From NCBI GenBank assembly GCA_024509875.1, contig JAMPIV010004902.1, positions 124,001-188,000 on the forward strand: DNA of 64,000 nucleotides, read 5' to 3'. This stretch comes from Oreohelix idahoensis. Lineage: Eukaryota > Mollusca > Gastropoda > Stylommatophora > Oreohelicidae. Under the pieces are notes generated by a model, which saw only the letters and a list, made by a program, of their open reading frames with translations, was not told the origin of the DNA and did no database searches. Within the stretch, counting starts at the first letter, position 1, and every line of letters begins with the position of its first letter. Both the position numbers and the translations under genes were made by a program. Positions 12,240 through 23,989 of the stretch are shown here, piece by piece.

Positions 12240-14464
12240 TGTCGTGAAATATTCTAATCCACATATATAAATTATCAGGTAAATATAAAGCCTAACAAAT
12301 AAATTTAATAAAAGGAAAGAAGAATGGTAAAGAACAGTGCTGTCACAATGACTGTACTCGAAATCCCCTTGTTTTCTACTTCGTCGGCAAATTGTAACGC
12401 TTTCACGTTGATAGTAAAAGCCTACTGTGTCGCTGCACGCTTTCTTCAATGAAACGTGTACTGTATTTCTTTGAAAAACCTTGAGATACGCAAGCTGATC
12501 AATGACCTAGATTTAATATTTCATTCATTCCATACACGGCGTAACTAAAAGACAGATAAAGCAGGAGAGAGAGAGAGGGGCGAATGAAGGCAGGAAGCAT
12601 GCAATACTAAACACGCGTCGCGCGATACACAATTGCTGCCATCACGCGTGTAAGGCCACATGCACTAACTTTTTTTCAGACGGACAGTGATAAAAACACT
12701 AACCTTCCCAGAGTTAGGTTTTAAAAAACCTGGAAAACGCTTATTAGGAAAGATGACATTAGATGGGTTTACGTTTGAAAACATGACAGTACCCAGACAC
12801 CACATGGGGATGGAAGTGAACAGGAGGTGGTAGAAAATACATGTTTTGAACGCAGCCACTTAGCTCTTTTAAATTTGTATATTTGGGTTCCTTAGGGCTT
12901 GCTGACAAAGAATATGTAAAACGTTACGCAAATAGTCTAGGAATTACCAAGTTATGGCCTGACAGCATGAAATCATTTCTGCTCATAAAATTTTTTTTAT
13001 AACGTGTTTGTAAAAACATTACGTTACGGAAATAGCCTACCATGTTAACTCCTATTTGATTGGAGCGCAACAAATGTAAGACTAAACACGATTGGTCGGG
13101 CTATAAATACTATCTTGTGTTGTCAGGGGAAACGTGAAAAGGTGTACTTTTTTGAAAAGATGTGTAGACATGGTTTGATTGGGTAGAGCTGCGAATATAC
13201 TCAATTCAGAGCGTCTGTTCCTTGCCACATCTTGTAATAAACCTACTAAGAAGCAGTGCGTTGAGCACCAGTGTATATTTTTTATAAAATAAAGCCTGGG
13301 ACATCGGCACATCGGAGTTGTGCTATATTCATTGCCAGTCAACGAAACTGTTTATTATTTCCATAAATTGTGGTAAGCTTGAAATATTCAATATCTTTTA
13401 ATGAAAATTGAATGTAAATTGATAATTTATGCCTGTATATATGTGTAGTTCAGTAGCGAACATGATGTAAAGCCTATAGTGCTCCAGCCTGAACAGAAGG
13501 TGTCGGAGGAAAGTAAAACTGCATGGAATGGCCAAACAGTACACTGACACCTAGATTATTGACTAGAAAGAAATAATGCTGGAATTGCAGAGGCGTAGTA
13601 ACCATTAGGGAGGGAAATACTGGTATAAAGTATTTCAGATGAAGCTGACAGTTGGCCTAACGCTCTGAACTCAATGTTTGTGATGTATTGTGCTCAGTGT
13701 AGACATAGAGTATAAATAGTTCTGAAGTAGGAGGTACAACCTTCTTGTTTCAGGGACCGTGGTCTTAAAGTTATTGAGCAGCACCTGGGCAGAGCTTTGC
13801 TGAAGCCAGAGGCGGACAGCATACTCCTTGGTCCATATAGCAACCAGTGGGGTGGCTCCAGAACTCATTAAAGTAATCGAGCAGAGGAGTCTTTTACTGC
13901 AGTCATCACGAAAGATAAGAGAGTGTGGCCATGGAGCTCAACATTATGTAACCCCATCTTAAAATGACATTGTAAAATAAAATTAAGAGGGGAATTTAAT
14001 TGTTTTAATACCAGGAACTGAGAACATCTCCAATACTAGTTCCAATAGAAACAAACTATTGAAGTTATGATGACAAATACCAACAGAGCTTGAACAAAAC
14101 AAAACCAGTACTACCTCATATTACTACTACACAACTGACACACATAGGATACTATTAATGATATATGTCACTACAAGATTCATATTAATAAATTCTGTAC
14201 ATATAACTTGTAATTAAAATTGATTGTGATTCCTGGTTCCCTTTGTATGTGAATCAGGACACATATACATTCATGACAGCACTGAATACATATTGTTATT
14301 TGAAAAGTTATCAGTGACTCCTTTAAGATATCCTCGTAGAGTGTTTTATGTATGTAAGGTTATCTATAATACACTACTCTTATTAGATATAGATACCTTC
14401 ACAGCTGATCTCAGTCAGTACACTAAGTCCCCTATAAATATTTATAACATCCCACTTTACCACA
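12240..14464 (+). repeat. 3' LTR of element B
   Basis: It starts TGTCGTGAAAT after the polypurine tract and ends TTTACCACA. Relative to the solo copy 59623-62037 (2415 bp) it lacks ~164 bp near 14356 and ~23 bp near 12958. Otherwise it is nearly identical to the 5' LTR, implying fairly recent insertion. Confidence 0.85.
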
Positions 14465-15409
14465 GGGACCACATTTACCTTTTATCTGAAAAAACAAAAG
14501 TCAGCAGGGATTTGAACCAGAACTTGACCATCTAGCTAAAGACAAAATTTATTCACGTATACATTACCCTTCAGCTCCCTGTGAAGTATAGGCCCAAAAA
14601 TAAATCCAGGCCATGCCTTCCTGTTCTGTGTTATATACCAGGTGTAGTATACAGGTTCACTCTTTCTCAATATACATTATAGACTCGTATGCAGGTTAAC
14701 CATACCCAGTAATACTGAAAAATATTTTCTATGTATACATGTCAAGTTTTTAATTATTGCCTTCCTTTACCTTAATAGCGCTTAAACGTCACAAGTTCTC
14801 TCGAAAACAATTTCTTGACATTCTAATTACTCAATGGACAGGAGCCATCTTCACACCCATGTGACACGGAAAAGCGATCAATAAAAAAAAGTTTCAAAAT
14901 ATTTTTCTAACAATGTCACTCTAATAATACAAGTTTCTTAAACTGACAAGCGAGACAGACCAAGAGCTTAGCTTAGGTACTTGCCGTCTCTCAAGAGGCA
15001 GCTAGACAAGAGTTGCTTTGCTACTCTCGCCCCACCCCCTTCCCTTTTGCAAGCGCAGTACGGTTGTCAGCGTCAAAGACTTTTGCAGTATACGTGGTGG
15101 ATGGGTGTCTAACAATCTTAGGTAACAAAACGTTCGGGGATCACGTGTGTACCGTTTACTTTAAAATTCTCTTAGCGTGCGAAATGTAAACATTAAACAT
15201 CGAAACTGTGTCAACGTTAATGTAATATTATTATTACAGACACTTTGTGTTTACTGACTGGTAAAATAAAGCAAAGAAGAGTCAAAGTCGACCTAGAAAC
15301 ATGTACTCCAACGAGAAATGAGCACTTCATTTAATAACATAAAAGGTAAAGGAAGTTCCATCCCAGATACTGTCGCAGTAGAGTGCATTTTTGTTTAAGA
15401 GTTCACTAA

Positions 15410-15620
15410 ACTGAGTCATGTTCCATGAGGTGGGGGCGACCAGTTACCTTCCTCACGCCCTTTGCTTTCCCTGGCTCAAGAGCGAAATCAGGCGCCCATT
15501 TACAACTAGGTGAACTGGAGCGTGTCGCTATCATGTTTAAATCCCGGAATCGGATAACTTCGCCGCGAGAGGTAATCATTCAAGCCGCTAAGTCAATCGG
15601 ATCCTCATAAGCAGCATTTT
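15410..15620 (-). repeat. possible tRNA-derived SINE (GC-rich block)
   Basis: The block is clearly more GC-rich than its surroundings. Read on the minus strand it has a box-A-like TAGCGGCTTGA, a box-B-like GGGATTTAAAC and the phrase CACCTAGTTGTAAATGGG, which has the style of tRNA-SINE bodies. The short plus-strand open frame here (15425-15610) is not credible as a gene. Duplications were not located. Confidence 0.4.
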
Positions 15621-15752
15621 CCTACAGACAGCACGAAACCTATCAACTGGAACACCACGGTCCTAAAGTAAGTTGTAAAGTCGGCTAAACAGACTGACTG
15701 CTCCATGTGGCCCTGTGCAAATATTCAAAAATTACACTGGAAGTATTTATGA

Positions 15753-15922
15753 CAGCGTTGCCACTCCTAGATGGGTTCACCTAGATGTAAATTTTTTTTG
15801 GCCCCGTCTATGTGTCACTTTTTCCTTCTTCACCCCAAATCGGCCAAAATAGCCAAAGTGGCCGATATCTAGGTCTTTTTTTTTTTTTTTTTTGTTCTTC
15901 ACAATTCAGAGTGGCAACGCTG
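15753..15922. mobile_element. hAT-type MITE, 170 bp
   Basis: The termini are CAGCGTTGCCACTC and its exact inverse GAGTGGCAACGCTG. It is flanked by a perfect 8-bp duplication ATTTATGA (15745-15752 and 15923-15930), the hAT signature. The interior is non-coding with T-runs. It shares termini with 20675-20908. Confidence 0.9.
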
Positions 15923-15976
15923 ATTTATGACGTTGGGGCATAGAACTAGAAACTAGGTCAGAAGCAATTAGAAATC

Positions 15977-16077
15977 TTTTTCTTCTTCTTTTGTTCTGAA
16001 AAGGACGTTGGGTGCGTTGTGTCCGTTTACAGCGAAGCTGCGATATTTGCGCCTTTCGGCCGACACAGATAAGCTGC
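15977..16077 (-). repeat. SINE-2 3' fragment
   Basis: On the minus strand it matches the tail half of the SINE at 35068-35375 (CGAAAGGTGCAGATATCAC-like segment, then a GAA-rich tail). It lies just upstream of LINE-B copy 1. Confidence 0.65.
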
Positions 16078-16117
16078 AATCCTCTTACTAGAATTATCAA
16101 CCTTTTGTACATATTAC

Positions 16118-17816
16118 AAAATTTCCTAGACGATCTTGCAAGACAGGCAGAAGAGGCAGCACTGAGAAATGAACAAAGCACAGTATACAAAATAACTAAA
16201 TTCATCAGTGGAAAACGAGGTGCAAACAATATTACATTAGTAAGAGATAACCAAGGAAATCTCATCACGACAGCAGAGGGACAGGAAACAAGATGGGCAG
16301 AGCACTTCAGAGAAACTCTGAACAAGGAACCACCAGAGACACAATTGAATGTTCCTGAGGCTGAAAACGATCTAGATGTAAATACTGACATTCCACGAAA
16401 AGAAGAAATCATCACAGCAATCAAAGGGTTAAAGAACGGAAAAGCTCCTGGTCATGATAACTTAAATGCAGAGCTATTTAAGACAGACCCAGAGCTAGCA
16501 GCAGAACTATTAGAACCACTATTTGCACAAGTCTGGAAAACGGGGACAACACAATCAGAGTGGAACAAAGGAATAATTGTCAAATTGCCCAAGAAGGGAA
16601 ATTTTGCAGACTGCAATAATTGGAGAGGAATCACTCTTCTCTCAGTTCCCAGCAAAATACTAGGCAGGATAATTATACAGAGAATTTCAAAAGCAGTAGA
16701 CCACAAACTGAGGAAAGAACAAGCAGGATTTAGAAAGAACAGAAGATGTGGAGATAATATATTTACCCTCAAGAACATTATAGAGCAGTGCTCAGAATGG
16801 CAAAGACAGTTGTACATTAATTTCGTTTTTGCAATAGTGAACGCAGTCAGCGACTCATAGCTTGACTGCTTGCGTCAGGACCAGCGAACCAGAGCTGGTC
16901 AAGACCGCACTCCACCTCCACGTGGTGGTCCTGGAAACAGTCTGCAGCAGTGCAGTCTGGCTGAGCGAGTGCGGATCGAAATGGGAAGGCAAACCCGGTC
17001 CATAAAAAATGCCGTGCAGAAGTCGGATGTGTCGACCGAAAGGTGCAGATATCACAGCTTAGGCGCAAACAGACACAACGCAACCACCGTCCTTTTCAGG
17101 GCGAACGAGGAAGAAGAAGAAGAAGAAGAAAAGGCTTTTGACAGTATACATAGGGACAGTTTATGGAAAATACTGAGGGCTTATGGAATTCCAAGCTGCA
17201 TAGTGTCAATCATAAAAAGCCTCTATGCCAACTTTACGTGTAGCGTTGGGCAGAGCAACTTAACCTTTGAGGTGAAGACAGGAGTACGACAGGGATGCCC
17301 CTTATCAGCCACTCTATTTTTAACAGTCATAGACTGGGTGATGCCACAAGCCCAAAATTAAGATTATATCAGAGCTGTGTGCTTTTTGTGCTTCTCTATG
17401 GTGCGGAATGCTGGAGAGTTACAGAGAAGGAAATGTCGAAATTGTCCTCTTTTCACACAACATGCCTAAGAAAGATTCACCGAATCTTTTGGCCGAATAC
17501 CATCACCAACCAAGATCTGCTTACTCGGAGCAAGCAAGAGGACATGCACACCATCATAGCTGGCAGACGCTGGAGTTGGGTTGGCCATGTCCTCAGAAGA
17601 GACCCCGATGCCATCACAAGAACAGCTATGCTATGGACCCCTGAAGGAAAACGAAAGAGAGGCCGACCAAAAACAACTTGGCGGAGGACTGTGGAGGCTG
17701 AGATGCAAAGAATGAACCAGAGTTGGGGCACTGTACGAAGGATTGCCACCGACCGAGCAAAGTGGAATCAATTTGTTGTTGCCCTACAAGACGCCACTAG
17801 GCGTGATGGCCACTGA
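16118..17816 (+). pseudogene. LINE-B reverse transcriptase, broken
   Basis: RT blocks are in order: KGLKNGKAPGHDNLNAELF, NWRGITLLSVPSKILGRI, EQAGFRKNRRC, then a SINE interrupts at ~16831-17130, then KAFDSIHRDSLWKILRAYG and TGVRQGCPLSATLF. At ~17337-17355 the frame jumps to LRLYQSCVL, so the catalytic YADD segment seen in the copies at 25 kb and 49 kb has been deleted. The C-terminal module WVGHVLRRDPDA...KRKRGRPKTTWRR and the end ATRRDGH at 17814 remain. The 5' endonuclease part is missing by truncation. Dead copy; by sequence style it is RTE/Proto2-like. Confidence 0.85.
16831..17130 (+). repeat. SINE-2 copy inserted in LINE-B
   Basis: It starts GCAATAGTGAACGCAGTCAG and ends in a (GAA)n tail at 17109-17130. 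The body matches 35068-35375 in reverse. It sits between INFV and KAFDS of the LINE-B RT, which are joined in the copy at 25.3 kb. The left duplication is not clear. Confidence 0.8.
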
Positions 17817-17911
17817 CTGCTTTGACGGTCGGCGGCTAAGGATCAAAGAAAGAAGTACATATTACTAGCTTACTTATCGCCGATATTCTTTTGGATATTA
17901 TTAGTAACCTA

Positions 17912-18150
17912 AATGCTGGAGATGGATAGGACACACACTAAGAAAGCCTGTTGACAGCACTGACAGGCAGCCCTTGTTATGGAATCCACAGGTTAAGGGA
18001 GGCAGAGAAAGACCAAAGAACACATGGAGAAGAGAACTGAAGACAGACATGAAGAAGACAAGGAAAGACCTTGAGCCGATGACACCGGGCAGAAAGATTT
18101 GGCATACGTCTGCTGATGGTGTATGGTCCTTGTGGAGTTGAAAGGTGAAG
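17912..18150 (+). pseudogene. LINE-C 3' end fragment
   Basis: One open stretch encodes WRWIGHTLRKP, then LLWNPQVKGGRERPKNTWRR, then ELKTDMKKTRKDLEPM: the C-terminal module shared by the LINEs of this window. The 3' end shows the TCCTTGTGGAG-type hairpin. No upstream RT. Confidence 0.75.
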
Positions 18151-18189
18151 AAATAACCTAAATAAACAGAAACGTGCCTGTGGGGGAAA

Positions 18190-18440
18190 AGAGATGAGAA
18201 GAAGACGTTGACGATGGATATGACAAACAATTAAGAAAAATGTTGGAATCCCCAGGGTATGAGAGGCAAAGGTAGACCCAAAAAAAAAAAAAAAAACACA
18301 CACACACACTCAGGGAGACAAGAACTGGAGACACGAATGAAGATGAGGAGGAGGACAGGGAAAGAACTGGACTGATGTCAGGCGACGGGAGGACTTGGTA
18401 TGAGTTTGTTGAAGGCCTATGCTCCTTGGGGAGCTAAAGG
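18190..18440 (+). pseudogene. LINE-C 3' end fragment, with A-run and (CA)n inside
   Basis: It repeats the preceding fragment (GAAGAAGACG, then GGTAGACCC, then GACAAGAACTGGAGAC, ending GCTCCTTGGGGAGCTAAAGG). It is interrupted by an ~18-A run and a (CA)n tract at 18281-18309. Confidence 0.6.
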
Positions 18441-19661
18441 TACATCCTGACACAACATCACTATAAGATGTGGGCACATATCCTTTATATTGGCTGTAGC
18501 ACAGAGTGAATTAGAGGGAACAGACAGCGATATCAAAGTAAGAATACGATAGGTAAGAGGTACTGTCGCTGCATTGGGAAATATACGGAAATTAATAGAA
18601 TTCCAGTCCAACACAAAACATAAGAATCTTCAACTCAAATATCAAGCTAATCTTACTGTATGGTTCCATAACATGGCGAAGAACAAAAACTATAGGTACA
18701 TGTTAGACACTTCTTAAAAAAAAAGAAAAAGAAAGAAAGAATGGTAATAGGCAACGTAAATGTCTCCAGGGATTCCATCAAGGGACCATCTGACCTGTGC
18801 ATTACCCTCGCTCTGAGAGTGAATCGTGAAAAGATGGAGGGCTTGGGGGGAGAAGAAAGACCACTTCTGATGATCAGTTACCATCCGGTGTAATATTCTA
18901 TATAATTTCCCGCCACAAATTCAAGACGGCATTACAATACTCCAGCATGAAAATTATTTGTTCCCTTCTCATTCTTGTTATACTTCGCAATGTTTTCGTT
19001 TGTGTTCTTGGCTGCTATCTAAATATTTACTCCTTCACGTCCACCGCAAACACTAGTCTTCTGAAATCGGCATGATGATATACTGCCTTCATTTCCTTAG
19101 TGATTGTCCACTTGGTTTGCTACAGTCATCACATAAAAATAAAAAAAAAGCCAGGCAGTACGAACCAAACTAAAATCCACGCTCTAAATCCCTTAACGAA
19201 GGAAACGGACCGCATCAAATCACTAAGCATTAAACACCTACGATACTGAGAAAAAAAAGCATACTGAACCTTATCATGGAAAAAATTCCACACAAAAAAT
19301 TTACCTTGCCATCCATAAGAAATAAGGCACTAGATCAAAGTATTACGATGCGCTTTACGCAAGAAACTGTTGCTCCTCGCGATGTGGTGTGAACAAGCAA
19401 GGCATAACCGGCCATACTTGACCCACGGCTCGTAGTGAAACAAGATAAATAATTGGGAGGTTGGACAATTTCTTGCACTGTTTACTGTGAACAACGCTGT
19501 CTAACATTTTGCCATGAAGGCTTAATTCTTACACGCGATGAAAGACGTCATGTTTTTGAAAACACACAACAAAACGAAAAAAAAATATGAAAAAAAATAG
19601 GGGTGTGTTTCACATGCACTCTGGGTCTATTTTCGCACATAAATAATCATAACATATATAT

Positions 19662-19708
19662 AACCTCTACACCTCACGGTAGAAGGGGAACGACTAAGTA
19701 AGTAACAC
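19662..19708 (+). repeat. 3' tail fragment of the RTE-like LINE
   Basis: ACCTCTACACCTCACGGTAG and GGGGAACGACTAAGTAAGTA match the end of the full LINE at 36865-36905. This is a severely 5'-truncated copy of about 45 bp. Confidence 0.75.
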
Positions 19709-20040
19709 ACCTATATATATATAGCGTAACACACCCTCCTTCCCCCACTCCTGACCACAAGAAACCATGTAAAAAGCAAACAAAAAAAGCAAGCACTACT
19801 GAACTTATGTGCACTCAATGAAGCAGCATGACAAAATATAACCGTCCGCGTTGCGCATCTCGTACACTGGTGTAGCGTGAGGTTTTTATTGGCTCTAAGA
19901 TCAGTATAGTACGGACAATATAGAAATATAATTTCTGCAGGAAAATGGTGAAGTCCCAGTGTATGAGAGAACTTAACAATTATAAAATTGACAAGTCGTT
20001 CAAATACAATTTCCTTATTATTTATTAAGTATATACACTA

Positions 20041-20215
20041 TCTGAACAAGAGACGAGAAGAAGACGTTGACGAATGGAGAGGAAAACTGGACAGACGTGA
20101 AAATGACGAGAAAGATATGGAAAGACCTTGAGCTGATGGCACGCGACAGGGGGACAGCATACGTATTTTGAAGGCCACCGCTCCTTTGGGGGGCTGAACA
20201 GTGATGATGACGTCA
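20041..20215 (+). pseudogene. LINE-C 3' end fragment
   Basis: GAGAAGAAGACGTTGACG, AAAGACCTTGAGCTGATGGC and a closing GCTCCTTTGGGGGGCTGAAC then GATGATGAC match the other LINE-C tails. Non-coding by decay. Confidence 0.65.
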
Positions 20216-20674
20216 ACGATACAGTTCTTACTTTTGGCAATGCGCACCTAATCTACGCTGCAAATCTAACATTAATATCAATTTATCTACGTTGCACGTT
20301 CTATCACTGAACAAACTACACATGTCAATGCTGCCATGCATATGTGTAACACTGTCGAAATTTCACCCGTGCAGGTTTAACATAGTTCTAACACTGACAG
20401 ATAGGGTATACCAGTCCATGCTGCACATTGCTAAAACTGCACAGTATGTATTTTTATGCTGAACACATTACACTGGATGCGTTGTTTTCGTAATTAAAAA
20501 AAAAACACCCACACAAAAAAACACCGAAGTCCTCGGAACCTATATCATATGAATACGTAAGCACGCGACTAAAGCAACCACACTCGCAACACAAAGTTCT
20601 CATGCCACAAATGTAGAAAGCATTACGAAAACCACCATTAAACATTGCGATATAACAGGGGGCTCAGCACAGAC

Positions 20675-20908
20675 CAGTGTTGCCACCCTGAATTTTGAAA
20701 AAAAAAAAAAAAAACAACAAAAAAAAAACCTATATGATACCTTAAAAGACACCTAGACACACCAAGATTTTGAATTTAGGGCTACTTCAGGCGAAAACCC
20801 GAAAGTTGATATAGGTCGCGTTCTTCAACTAATAAAGGAAAATGACAGATGGGACCCCCCCAAAAAAACCCTAGATCTACGTGAATCTACCTAGGAGTGG
20901 CAACGCTG
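20675..20908. mobile_element. hAT-type MITE, 234 bp
   Basis: The termini CAGTGTTGCCACCC and GAGTGGCAACGCTG pair with those of 15753-15922. Flanks GCACAGAC and ACACAGAC (20667-20674 and 20909-20916) are an 8-bp duplication with one change. Non-coding, A-rich interior. Confidence 0.8.
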
Positions 20909-21529
20909 ACACAGACCATAGTAACACATTAACAACACGACAGACGTCCACCACTACAACAACGTCCATATATCTTGCGGAGGCGCACAGACTGCATCCT
21001 AGTCTCAAACTATACATCACGTCATTTATACCCAAAGCTATATGCGTGACGGGGAATAATAAACCAGTGCAATAAAAGTAGCGAACACTATCAAATAAAC
21101 AATGGTTTTAGGAATGCCGACCCTAAAGGAGAAAAGCTGAATGAATGTTCAAAGAATTTAGTTAGCAAATGTGAGTAACAACAGCGTAAATGTTTAAGAA
21201 ACTGATGAATTAAAAATAAAAAAATTTTTATGGGGGAAGAAAATTGGTGAATATTAATTTTTTTTATAAAATTATTAAAAATAAATAAATAAAAAGAAAT
21301 TGGTGAATATCATAAACAACGAAATGGCTGTAAAGATCCCATTGCATTTAATAATTATATCATTGGCTCTTTTTGAATGCCTACATGTATGTAGTAACTA
21401 CATGTTTCCATTAATAATAACAAAATGAATAATGTTCCTGCCGTTCCGTCAATCTCAGTCAGTGTTATCTCCATATGGACACATTTCAGTGCTATCAAAC
21501 TGCCTATTATGTATTCCTTGATATCCCCT

Positions 21530-21830
21530 CTACCTCTTTCCCTGCAGAATAAAAAAAAAATGTACCCGGAAAGTGGCTGAGACCATCAGGCGGCAATTTA
21601 AGGATAAACATATATAACACATAAGGAAGGGAAACCCGAGGCCTGTAAACAGTAAATAAATATTAGACAAACATAAAGGTATGTTTTCAGGCACTCGTAA
21701 GAAATAAAGAAGTAGAACACTAGACAACAGAAAAACAACAGACGTGAGTGGCTTACCCAGGATTCGAACCCCAGACCTTCCGTGCGACAACACCGCCTAG
21801 CTATGCAAGCGAATCACACTATCCTCCCAT
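21530..21830 (-). repeat. tRNA-derived SINE
   Basis: On the minus strand the head has a box-A-like TAGCTAGGCGG and a perfect box B GGTTCGAATCC, spaced as in a tRNA, followed by a non-tRNA body and an A/T-rich end. It does not fold as a complete tRNA gene. Limits are approximate. Confidence 0.6.
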
Positions 21831-22370
21831 CCATCTAGGCATAACCAAAAACGATGCTTCGATGACTGGTCATCAGTGCGAACCGCAAGTCACAACACCG
21901 GAAGTTTACAATGGGCAGTTCAGCCTAACAATGACGCAATCACTTCTGCCGTTCCCCTATTATACAGTATAGGCCAGTCCACACAAGACACAGACCTTAA
22001 TACTGTGTCTAGTAAATGATAGTAGACTCAGAACACATCATTTTTTTCACCACGTGGTAAACCCAGATAAAGATCGCCACCGGACAGTTCCAAGGCATTT
22101 GATAGAAAACCGGATAAAGGGTAAGGAAGAAAGTAAGTAAATGCAGCCTACATTCACGTCTGCTTTTTCACTTAACTGTTGGATCGAATTTTCTTCTGAT
22201 GATAAAGAAACCCATGAAAAATACACAGAATGCGTTTTCCTGAAAATTGTTACCACGACCAAGAAGTGAAGTCTAGAAGTGTTCATTAAAAAATGTATGA
22301 AACACAGTTATGGGTTTTAACAAATTACCGAGAGTATAAAGTTAAGTATTCCTCTAAACATCTGGTTCCC

Positions 22371-22387
22371 GGGGGGGGGGGGGGGGG
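22371..22387. repeat. 17-base G run
   Basis: Uninterrupted G homopolymer after CATCTGGTTCCC. It could form a G-quadruplex and is a likely place for length error in the assembly. Confidence 0.9.
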
Positions 22388-22394
22388 TGTGTCT

Positions 22395-22602
22395 GACGAG
22401 ACAAAGAAAGAATAGTACTACTCCTACAAGACGACGGTTGTGCATGACGCTGGCAATCTGCCTCACGTAAAACTATTGCTGCAGAAACCACCGCTTCAAG
22501 AGCGTGTCAATGTTTGGTGCAGGCTTCCTGCAAAGGGACCAGCTGCATTGGTGGCTCTATGCTTCATACGGAGCGAAAAGGGGAAATGGTGATTATAATT
22601 AC
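22395..22602 (+). repeat. SINE-V copy
   Basis: One of five copies of a ~200-bp dispersed family (others at 22978, 38328, 40905, 46890). Shared words: CAGAAACCACC, GGTGCAGGCTTCCTGCAA, GGACCAGCTGCA, and a 3' end GAGCGAAAAGGGGAAATGGT. Confidence 0.65.
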
Positions 22603-22977
22603 TCAAAACACATACGATTCCACAGACTATATGATAAAACATTAAGGGAAATCAACATAACAAAGACGTCACCTACACGAAAACCCAGCTACGAGATATC
22701 AGACGTGTGTGTGACACAGTTCTGTTCATTTCGTCAACACCCACAAAAACAACATTACGCATTCTCCCATTGCCAGTTTGCTCTATGTCAACTGTTGCCA
22801 ACGCCTGCGCTACACTCGCTACACTCTAACCACGCCACATAAGGCCCTCGACGATTTCATTAGTTCTTAATTAAATGCTCATTTCTATTGTGACTTGTAC
22901 GTGATCCATGTTCCTGTCTTTAAACTACAGAAGTTATATACTACAGTTTGAGAGATTATTACATTAACCTCCCATCA

Positions 22978-23105
22978 TCATTTTCCTTTGCGTTCCTTAT
23001 GGAGCATGCAGCCACAACTACAGCTGACCCCGAGGAAGAGCAGTTACATGCTTTTGCTATTGTGGTTTCTGTGACAATATGTTTTACATAATTAGGTAGC
23101 CAGCG
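22978..23105 (-). repeat. SINE-V copy, partial
   Basis: Reverse orientation: ATCATCATTTTCCTTTGCG is the complemented GAT-rich 3' tail, followed by TCCTTATGGAGCATG and GTGGTTTCTGTGACAATATG. The middle is shorter than in other copies. Confidence 0.6.
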
Positions 23106-23157
23106 CCACGCAAAACTTCAAATTTGTAAACCAGCTATAAATTCAAAACAGTAAAAG

Positions 23158-23418
23158 TACAGTGGATCCCAGCCCACTGCAAGATAATATGGAAACGAGA
23201 CGGCAGATAGACTAGCAAAAGAAAAATGGCATAAGGAGCACACAGAGTCTGATACAGTAAATCCATATTATGCATTACCAAGAAGATATCAAGTGATCAT
23301 TTTCAGAACAAGAACCGGCCATTGCAGACTCAGATACTATCTGTTCAACAAACTTAACATTTGACAAACAGATATGTGCTAATTGGTACACTCTGGCAGA
23401 TCCTTTCCTGTCCATCTC
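23158..23418 (+). pseudogene. RNase H / C-terminal fragment of an I-like LINE (LINE-E)
   Basis: Fragments in mixed frames read like a LINE RNase H end (a PAHCK piece and a degraded ADRLAKEKW) and then RRYQVIIFRTRTGHCRLRYY. The last phrase is typical of the tail that follows RNase H in I/Nimb-type elements. A related piece occurs at 50545-50650. No intact frame. Confidence 0.5.
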
Positions 23419-23489
23419 TTGACGTTATCTTAATATAAGTATATAAACCAATAAAACGGTATTGAATCAGTTTTACAAACAACGGTTCA

Positions 23490-23545
23490 CATGAAACAAG
23501 GGACGTTTCGGGTTTTACCCTTCGTCAGCCACAAACAGGTGACAA
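23490..23545 (-). ncRNA. hammerhead ribozyme motif in the PLE
   Basis: The minus strand reads CTGACGA, then stem II GGGT-AAA-ACCC, then GAAAC and GTC (core 23502-23528; predicted cut after 23502). This fits the conserved hammerhead plan CUGANGA / helix II / GAAA / NUH. Stem I has GG:CC next to the core, an internal loop and CAC:GUG beyond. Stem III is minimal (ACGT), as is common in PLE hammerheads, which can act as dimers. Activity is inferred, not shown. Confidence 0.75.
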
Positions 23546-23989
23546 AGACAAGAATTACATATAGGTACTACAAAAACATACGATGATGAGAAACATTCAC
23601 TAAATGAGCGATACAAGCATATGGAAAAAGTAAACACCCACAGTGATGAGCGAAAAAAAAAAACAATAATAATGCAAGAAAATCGTAAAACCTAAACGAA
23701 ATAGAAATACCGAAACAAGAAAGTAAATAATCAACAAAACGAAAAAAAAAAAGAATGAACAAAACTTCGGAACAAGTAATAGTTCACTTAAGCTAGATAC
23801 GTAGATGCTTGGAATAGAAGACCGTAAGTGCTCTGTCCAAGAAATCTCTAAGGAAATGACGTATAAAGATAGCGACAATTATAAAAGATACAAAAGGATA
23901 CGAAACGAACCAAAACAAAAACATAAGAAGATAGATTGAAAAAAACAACGAATAAAGAAGAATGAAAAAGAGAGAAAAGCTACCAGAAT

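Larger units (their letters stand above)
3898..14464 (+). mobile_element. Gmr1-like LTR retrotransposon element B (defective)
   Basis: Order: 5' LTR (3898-8631, its first ~265 bp displaced by element A), primer-binding site, gag-like frame, a remnant of the integrase zinc-binding and C-terminal regions, a truncated RT, a polypurine tract (TTTTAAGAGGGGAGG before 12240), and the 3' LTR (12240-14464). The protease, the integrase catalytic core and most of RT-RNase H are missing or scrambled, so it cannot be autonomous. The 5' target duplication is outside the window; bases after the 3' LTR are GGGAC. Confidence 0.85.
16118..17854 (+). mobile_element. LINE-B copy 1 (5'-truncated non-LTR retrotransposon)
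   Basis: It is flanked by the 11-bp duplication GTACATATTAC (16107-16117 and 17855-17865), which proves a single retrotransposition event. It starts mid-ORF and ends in a short A/G tail (GATCAAAGAAAGAA). It contains a SINE-2 insertion and an internal deletion. Confidence 0.9.

Noticed and set aside
15425..15610. 61-codon plus-strand open frame in the GC-rich block
   Set aside because: Short, no family, and the block looks like a SINE; composition alone explains the open frame.
21740..21830. Possible tRNA gene with perfect box B
   Set aside because: No complete cloverleaf; it is the head of a tRNA-derived SINE.
22371..22387. G-run as a regulatory quadruplex
   Set aside because: A single homopolymer with no gene nearby; equally likely slippage or assembly artefact.
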